Shown one piece after another: positions 59,961 through 64,000 of a stretch of DNA of 64,000 bases. Each line of letters begins with the position of its first letter. Positions within the stretch are counted from its first letter, which is position 1. The position numbers were made by a program, and so were the translations under genes. This stretch comes from Thioalkalivibrio thiocyanodenitrificans ARhD 1 (GTDB taxonomy: Bacteria > Pseudomonadota > Gammaproteobacteria > Ectothiorhodospirales > Ectothiorhodospiraceae): positions 237,690-301,689 of the forward strand of contig NZ_KB900537.1 of the NCBI RefSeq assembly GCF_000378965.1, written 5' to 3'. The notes under the pieces were generated by a model. That model did not search any database and was not told the origin of the DNA. It saw nothing but the letters and a program-made list of their open reading frames with translations.

Positions 59961-60456
59961 CAATGCCCAGCCCAAAACCACCCCGCCAGGGCAACCCGCC
60001 ACCCGAACCCGCATGCCCCCCCGGCAAGGCCACGCCCCACCCGAAGACCTCACCCGTACGCTCCAGCCCCGCCAATACGCCCCGACCTCACCCGTACGCC
60101 CCGGCCACACGAGAACGCCCAGGCCTCACCCGTACGCCCCGGCCACAACCACCCTCGAGCACAGCGCCCCTTCAACCCGCCCGGGTCCCCCCCTTCGACC
60201 CACACGGGCGCGGTTTTGGCCCGCAAGGGCCCGCAGAGCCATACCGCCCACACGGGGGAAGCCCATCCCTCCCGCCTACACGCCCCACCCCATACCTCCA
60301 CGGCAAACGCCCCAGCCCCCACCCAACACCTCCCGGCGCGCTACCGCAGAAGAGCCGGAGAAAGGCGCGAGAGAGCCCCAGGGCCCATGCCCAGACCGGC
60401 ACCGATCGCCACACCGAGAATTCGCCACCAAACGCCCAGGGCTCCGGCGCAACGAC

Positions 60457-60600
60457 ACCTCGGAAGGCCCCCTCGGGCAATAGGAGCCGCGGACGAGAAA
60501 AACTGGCATCGGCTAAAGGGACCGGCAGCAGGCGGGACTCGCTGGGATTTCGGGACTCTCTAAAACTACCGGCGCCAGCCGGGCAGGAAACGATCCGGCC
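60457..60600 (+). repeat. Dispersed conserved element, copy 4
   Basis: Same boundaries as copy 3 with more changes in the middle (GAGCCGCGGACGAGAAAAAC). The final hairpin is kept as CCGGC-GCCA-GCCGG. Confidence 0.72.
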
Positions 60601-60627
60601 AAGTGCCCCACGGTAAACGCCCCGGGA

Positions 60628-60641
60628 TTGTCGCTATACAC
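60628..60641 (+). promoter_or_regulatory. Promoter-like motif TTGTCGCTATACAC
   Basis: Shared motif reading rightwards, about 195 bases before the metallophosphoesterase gene. No gene is visible in between. Confidence 0.5.
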
Positions 60642-60836
60642 GAGCGAAGAGGGCAGAACTAGAGGCAATCAGCATCAGAAATCTGGGAGGTCAGGGGGGC
60701 GTGGCTGAGGTCCCTAATAATAATCAGTGGTAATCGAGGAGTAGGGGGGTGATTTCCCTGGGATTTTAGACACCACATCCTGATGTCTGTTTCTGATGCG
60801 TGAGACATACACCACAACCAAGCACTTGGAGAGAAT

Positions 60837-62237
60837 ATGAATCTGATCGACGTGCTGACCAAACTCGAGGATTGGATCGAGCTGGCCAATGAGTTCATCG
60901 TGAGCGAGGACTCGGATGTTCGTACCTGGGATGATGGCATCCTCGGGGTGATCCGCACAGACCCGACCAGTGGGAAGCGCACGCTTCACATCGATCGCGG
61001 GATCCTGTCGGAGGTCTTGGGGCCGGAACACGAGGAGGCCCTGATTGCGGCCGGCCTGGTGCCCCGCAAGACGGACTACCGCACGAAGTTGGGCGGCAAA
61101 CGCCGACACACCTTCGACGTGTATCTGGACGACCTGATCGAGACCGCCGAGGAGGTGGTCATCGGTGACAGCAAGGAGCATCACCTGCGTGAGCAGATCA
61201 AGGTGCTTCGCAAGGAGATCCAGTTGCTGCGCAGCAGCGCCTCGAACTCCGAGAAGCTCAAAGAGATGATCATGGACACGCTCCAGCAGGCCAAGGCTCG
61301 CCCGAAGGCGCGCCCGCTGAAGGTCGCGAGGAAGCGTGGTCAGAATCTCGCCGGCTGGGCCACGCTGTTTCTCAGCGACTGGCACTGGGACGAGTTCGTG
61401 GATCCGAAGCAGATCGAGGGGATGAACGAGTACGACCACCAGATCGCGGTGGCACGCGCTCGACGCACCTTCACGACTGCGGCGGATCTGCTGCTCAACC
61501 ACAGCTCAGGTGCATACCATGAGGGAATCGTGGTGGCGCTCGGCGGGGACATGGTCTCGGGGATGATTCACGAGGAACTGCGCCGCACCAACGACGCGCC
61601 GATCACTGAGACCGTGCTGACCATGTCCGATGAGCTCATCTCGGGCATCAAGATGCTCGCTCAGGAGTTCCCCGAGGTGTATGTGCCCGCGGTCGTCGGC
61701 AATCATGGTCGCCTTGACCGCAAGCCGACCTCCAAGGGGCGCGTGCAGGACAACTTCGACTGGCTGGTCTACAACCTGGTCGCCCGCGGCCTGGTTGATG
61801 TGCCCAACGTGATCATGGGTATCAGCGACGCCACCGATGTTCAGTTCGACCTGTACGACACCACGTTCCGGCTGACGCATGGCGATCAGTTCCGGGGCGG
61901 TGGCGGTATCGGTGGCAAGTGGCCGACGCTGATGCGCGGGGATTACCGCAAGCGCAAGCGCGCCGGCAACGTGGGGGATGCCTATGACTATCTCATCATG
62001 GGCCACTGGCACGCATACGGGGCCGTTGATGGCCTGATCGTCAACGGGAGTCTCAAGGGGTATGACGAGTATGCCTACACGTCAAACTTCGATTACGAGC
62101 CTCCGACCCAGGCCATGTGGGTGACACACCCGGAGTACGGGATCGTCTCCCACCTGCCGATCTACGCAGAGGGCCGTCGCGAAGGCGCTTCGAGCACCTC
62201 CATTCGCCTCGGCGACAAGGTCAAGAAAGCCGCGTAG
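60837..62237 (+). CDS. Calcineurin-like metallophosphoesterase, 466 aa
   Basis: Five metal-binding blocks are present in order: FLSDWHWDEF (D-x-H), ALGGDMVSGM (GD), VVGNHGRLDR (GNH), RLTHGDQFRG (H) and IMGHWHAYGA (GHxH). This is the Mre11/SbcD-like nuclease and phosphatase fold. The N-terminal 165 residues are an extra region with a coiled coil (LREQIKVLRKEIQLLRSSAS). Similar proteins occur in phages and plasmids. GGAGAG precedes the ATG. Probably acts on DNA ends, but there is no SbcC-type partner here. A strong terminator follows. Confidence 0.9.
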   Translation: MNLIDVLTKLEDWIELANEFIVSEDSDVRTWDDGILGVIRTDPTSGKRTLHIDRGILSEVLGPEHEEALIAAGLVPRKTDYRTKLGGKRRHTFDVYLDDLIETAEEVVIGDSKEHHLREQIKVLRKEIQLLRSSASNSEKLKEMIMDTLQQAKARPKARPLKVARKRGQNLAGWATLFLSDWHWDEFVDPKQIEGMNEYDHQIAVARARRTFTTAADLLLNHSSGAYHEGIVVALGGDMVSGMIHEELRRTNDAPITETVLTMSDELISGIKMLAQEFPEVYVPAVVGNHGRLDRKPTSKGRVQDNFDWLVYNLVARGLVDVPNVIMGISDATDVQFDLYDTTFRLTHGDQFRGGGGIGGKWPTLMRGDYRKRKRAGNVGDAYDYLIMGHWHAYGAVDGLIVNGSLKGYDEYAYTSNFDYEPPTQAMWVTHPEYGIVSHLPIYAEGRREGASSTSIRLGDKVKKAA

Positions 62238-62254
62238 CGGTCATGTGTTCTTTC

Positions 62255-62281
62255 ACCCGGGCCTTGTGCCCGGGTTTTTTT
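62255..62281 (+). terminator. Rho-independent terminator
   Basis: ACCCGGGC-CTTGT-GCCCGGGT stem followed by TTTTTT. Confidence 0.93.
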
Positions 62282-62308
62282 CTCCCCGCATGTCCACACC
62301 CTTGATCT

Positions 62309-62321
62309 ATTCGCTACATCC
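62309..62321 (+). promoter_or_regulatory. Promoter-like motif ATTCGCTACATCC
   Basis: Variant of the shared motif, 33 bases before the topoisomerase gene. Confidence 0.5.
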
Positions 62322-62353
62322 TTGAGCGGTCCGAGACCTTTAAGGAGATTTGA

Positions 62354-63658
62354 ATGCCAGCACCTCGAGTGTTCCTCGCAGAGAAGCCCAGCCAGGGTGG
62401 GGATATCGCCCGCATTCTGGGCATCGCCAAGCGCCACGAAGGCTACATCGAAACCCGCTCCGGAGACATCGTGACCTGGGTAATCGGTCACCTCCTCGAG
62501 CAGGCCCAGCCAAACGCCTACCGCGAGGAGTGGAGCAAGTGGCGCTGGGAGTTCCTCCCGATGGTCCCTGATAGCTGGCAACACGAGGTGGTCAAGAGCA
62601 AGAGCAAGCAGCTCACTGTCATCAAGAAGGCCTTGAAGTCCGCATCCGAGGTCGTCATCGCCACGGACGCCGCACGCGAAGGGGAGTTGATTGCCCGTGA
62701 GGTGCTCGAGCATCTCAGGTACAAGGGCAAGACTCGCCGCCTGTGGGCGTCCGCCCTCACCGACAAGGCGCTTCGCGATGCGCTCTCCAACCTTCTCCCG
62801 GGCTCCGCGAAGGATGCTCTCTATCAGGCCGCGCTCTCGCGCAGTCACGCCGACTGGCTCTATGGCATGAACCTGTCCCGCGCGGCCACCCTCTCGGTCG
62901 GCCACAAGGCCCCTGTCGGGCGCGTACAGACCCCTGTGCTGTCCCTGGTGGTCAAGCGAGACCTGGAGATCGAGAACTTCGTCTCCAGCGATTACTACGA
63001 GCTGGAGGCCGAGGTCGAGACCGCCTCCGGACACCGCCTGAAGCTCATGCACGCGCCCAGTGGTGAAAATCGCATCACCGACAAGGCCCTCGCCACGAAG
63101 CTGAAAAAGCAGGCATCTGGCGCGCAGGGGCCTCTTCGCGTCAAGAAGACAAAAGGGGCTGATGGCGCGCCTTTGCCCTTCAAGCTCCCGGCGCTCCAGA
63201 AGGTCGCTGCCTCCAAGCTCGGCCTGACGGCCCAGCAGACCCTGGACGGCGCCCAGGCGCTCTACGAGGCGAAGGTGATCACGTACCCGCGCACGGATTG
63301 CGCTCACCTGGACCCTTCCCTGAAGGATGAGGTCCCCAGGATCCTGGCCGCACTACAGAAAATGTTCCCGAAGCAGTGCGCCACGCTCGAATCCAAAGGG
63401 GTCACCCTGCGTGACAGCACCTTCGATGCCAGCAAGCTCACGGATCATCACGGGATCATCCCCACCGGCGAACAACGCCATCTGACCGGTGCGCAGGCAA
63501 AACTCTACGAATTGATCGCTATACGGTTCATGCAAGCAATGGCGCCTGATCGGCGCTATAACGCCACGCGCATCGAGATGGATGCCAATGGCGTTCTTTT
63601 TCTTGCTACGGGAAAGGAAATCACAGAACCAGGTTGGTCGGCTATCCAAATTCAGTGA
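62354..63658 (+). CDS. topB: Type IA DNA topoisomerase III-like protein, short form, 434 aa
   Basis: Relaxes and unlinks DNA by single-strand passage. The TOPRIM domain has RVFLAEKPSQGGDIARILGI and VVIATDAAREGELIAREVLE. The body has LWASALTDKALRDAL and RSHADWLYGMNLSRAATLSV, then GHKAPVGRVQTPVLSLVV. The active-site tyrosine is in KVITYPRTDC. After TDHHGIIPT and MAPDRRYNATRIEMDANGVL the protein ends at EPGWSAIQIQ. E. coli TopB (653 aa) continues another 150 or more residues with the TxPPxRY...LLxAMExxGIGT block, which is missing here. The next gene starts at once with its own GGAG, so the short form is real in this sequence. Confidence 0.9.
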   Translation: MPAPRVFLAEKPSQGGDIARILGIAKRHEGYIETRSGDIVTWVIGHLLEQAQPNAYREEWSKWRWEFLPMVPDSWQHEVVKSKSKQLTVIKKALKSASEVVIATDAAREGELIAREVLEHLRYKGKTRRLWASALTDKALRDALSNLLPGSAKDALYQAALSRSHADWLYGMNLSRAATLSVGHKAPVGRVQTPVLSLVVKRDLEIENFVSSDYYELEAEVETASGHRLKLMHAPSGENRITDKALATKLKKQASGAQGPLRVKKTKGADGAPLPFKLPALQKVAASKLGLTAQQTLDGAQALYEAKVITYPRTDCAHLDPSLKDEVPRILAALQKMFPKQCATLESKGVTLRDSTFDASKLTDHHGIIPTGEQRHLTGAQAKLYELIAIRFMQAMAPDRRYNATRIEMDANGVLFLATGKEITEPGWSAIQIQ

Positions 63659-63668
63659 AGGAGTGATA

Positions 63669-64000
63669 ATGCAAGTTCAGAGCAATGTCATCGAGGAAGG
63701 GCGGAGTATCTACCGATCGCTCACCGGCAGGATCGCGGCGCTGGAGAATTCCAACGCGATCTCGCTTTCAGATCTGCGCTCCGTTTGCGAGGTACTCGAC
63801 CTTGAGCCGTGGGCCCAGGAGATCGGCATTCCTTCGGAACAGCTTCGACAGCTCAAGGGAATCGCCCGGCGCGGCCTGTTCATGGCCCTGCGCCGAGGCG
63901 AGGCAGATGACGCCAATGCTCTGGCATCCGGTTGCTGGGGCATTCAGGATCTATTGGCGGAGGCGTGTCGCCTCCAGGAATCGATCCACGTGATCGACGG
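63669..64000 (+). CDS. Unknown protein, 5' part only (window ends)
   Basis: AAGGAG precedes MQVQSNVIEEGRSIYRSLTG. The frame is open to the window edge for 110 codons: SDLRSVCEVLDLEPWAQEIG, LRQLKGIARRGLFMALRRGE, ACRLQESIHVID. It starts 10 bases after the topoisomerase stop, so they share an operon. Soluble and helical; function unknown. Confidence 0.75.
   Translation, partial: MQVQSNVIEEGRSIYRSLTGRIAALENSNAISLSDLRSVCEVLDLEPWAQEIGIPSEQLRQLKGIARRGLFMALRRGEADDANALASGCWGIQDLLAEACRLQESIHVID

Larger units (their letters stand above)
58687..60627. other. Gene-free C-rich island
   Basis: About 1.9 kb of extremely C-rich plus strand with short repeated phrases: CCCCATACGGGAG (near 58967, 59037, 59087), CCAATACC and CCCATACC, and CTCACCCGTACGCCCCGGCC (about 60050-60145). 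Long open frames exist only because stops are rare in such sequence; their Pro/Arg composition is not credible. Three copies of the dispersed element are embedded. It may be an origin, a protein-binding array or a recombination region. Confidence 0.7.

Noticed and set aside
59385..60563. A 392-codon open frame on the plus strand in the C-rich island
   Set aside because: It consists of Pro, Arg, Ala and Thr with no start signal. It is open only because stop codons are rare in C-rich DNA, and the repeated element inside it varies at all codon positions.
1..64000. tRNA or rRNA genes
   Set aside because: No cloverleaf with a GTTCGAATC-type T-arm in the right place and no ribosomal RNA signature words were noticed.

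Overview
The window looks like part of a large GC-rich plasmid, or a phage-plasmid hybrid, from a gammaproteobacterium. The plasmid reading rests on a KfrA-type DNA-binding coiled-coil protein, a short topoisomerase III, a RecG-like helicase, two single-chain restriction-modification enzymes, an antitoxin remnant, an orphan AbiEi-type antitoxin, IS200/IS605 elements and many small unknown genes. A halophilic or alkaliphilic sulfur-bacterium type of host fits the protein composition but is a guess. No rRNA or tRNA gene was seen.

Layout. 0-7 kb: a type V CRISPR locus. An intact Cas12m-type effector (4737-6536, minus) has three small groups of 34-base repeats near it (51-372, 3636-3739, 4496-4719). 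A complete LytTR response regulator gene lies exactly between two repeats. Relics of other cas12m copies lie at 410-580 (3' end) and 6668-6745 (5' end). There are no cas1/cas2 genes. 7-20 kb: unknown small genes, an Hsp20 chaperone, a secreted BspA-repeat protein followed by a pilin-like gene, a GHKL ATPase fused to an HExxH domain, a second HExxH protein, a secreted Gly/Glu-repeat protein and a CopG/DUF411 metal-binding protein. 20-25 kb: RecG-like helicase and an IS605-type element with divergent tnpA and tnpB. 25-32 kb: two divergent type IIG/MmeI-like restriction-modification enzymes, then a damaged parD cut by a tnpA relic. 33-39 kb: small unknown genes, secreted proteins and lipoproteins, and a tightly coupled operon containing one gene with an in-frame TAG. 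39-46 kb: small unknown genes and a pair closely resembling phage T4 rIIA and rIIB, then a 330-base duplicated promoter block. 46-58 kb: TPR-like lipoprotein, orphan AbiEi antitoxin, a methyltransferase, a PP2C-like protein, KfrA, and several secreted surface proteins, one with a stop codon at the signal-peptide junction. 58.7-60.8 kb: a gene-free, extremely C-rich island with three copies of a repeated element (a fourth is at 19.3 kb). 60.8-64 kb: metallophosphoesterase, topoisomerase III, and a gene running off the end.

A striking feature of the whole window is a shared promoter-like motif, TTCSCTATACC read in the gene's direction, about 20-110 bases upstream of some thirty genes and usually without a recognisable -35 box. 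It ties these otherwise unrelated genes into one replicon-wide expression programme. Together with the rIIA/rIIB pair it hints at phage ancestry.

Starts were moved from the longest frame to the position favoured by a ribosome binding site where one is visible. All functional names come from reading motifs by eye; no database search was run.
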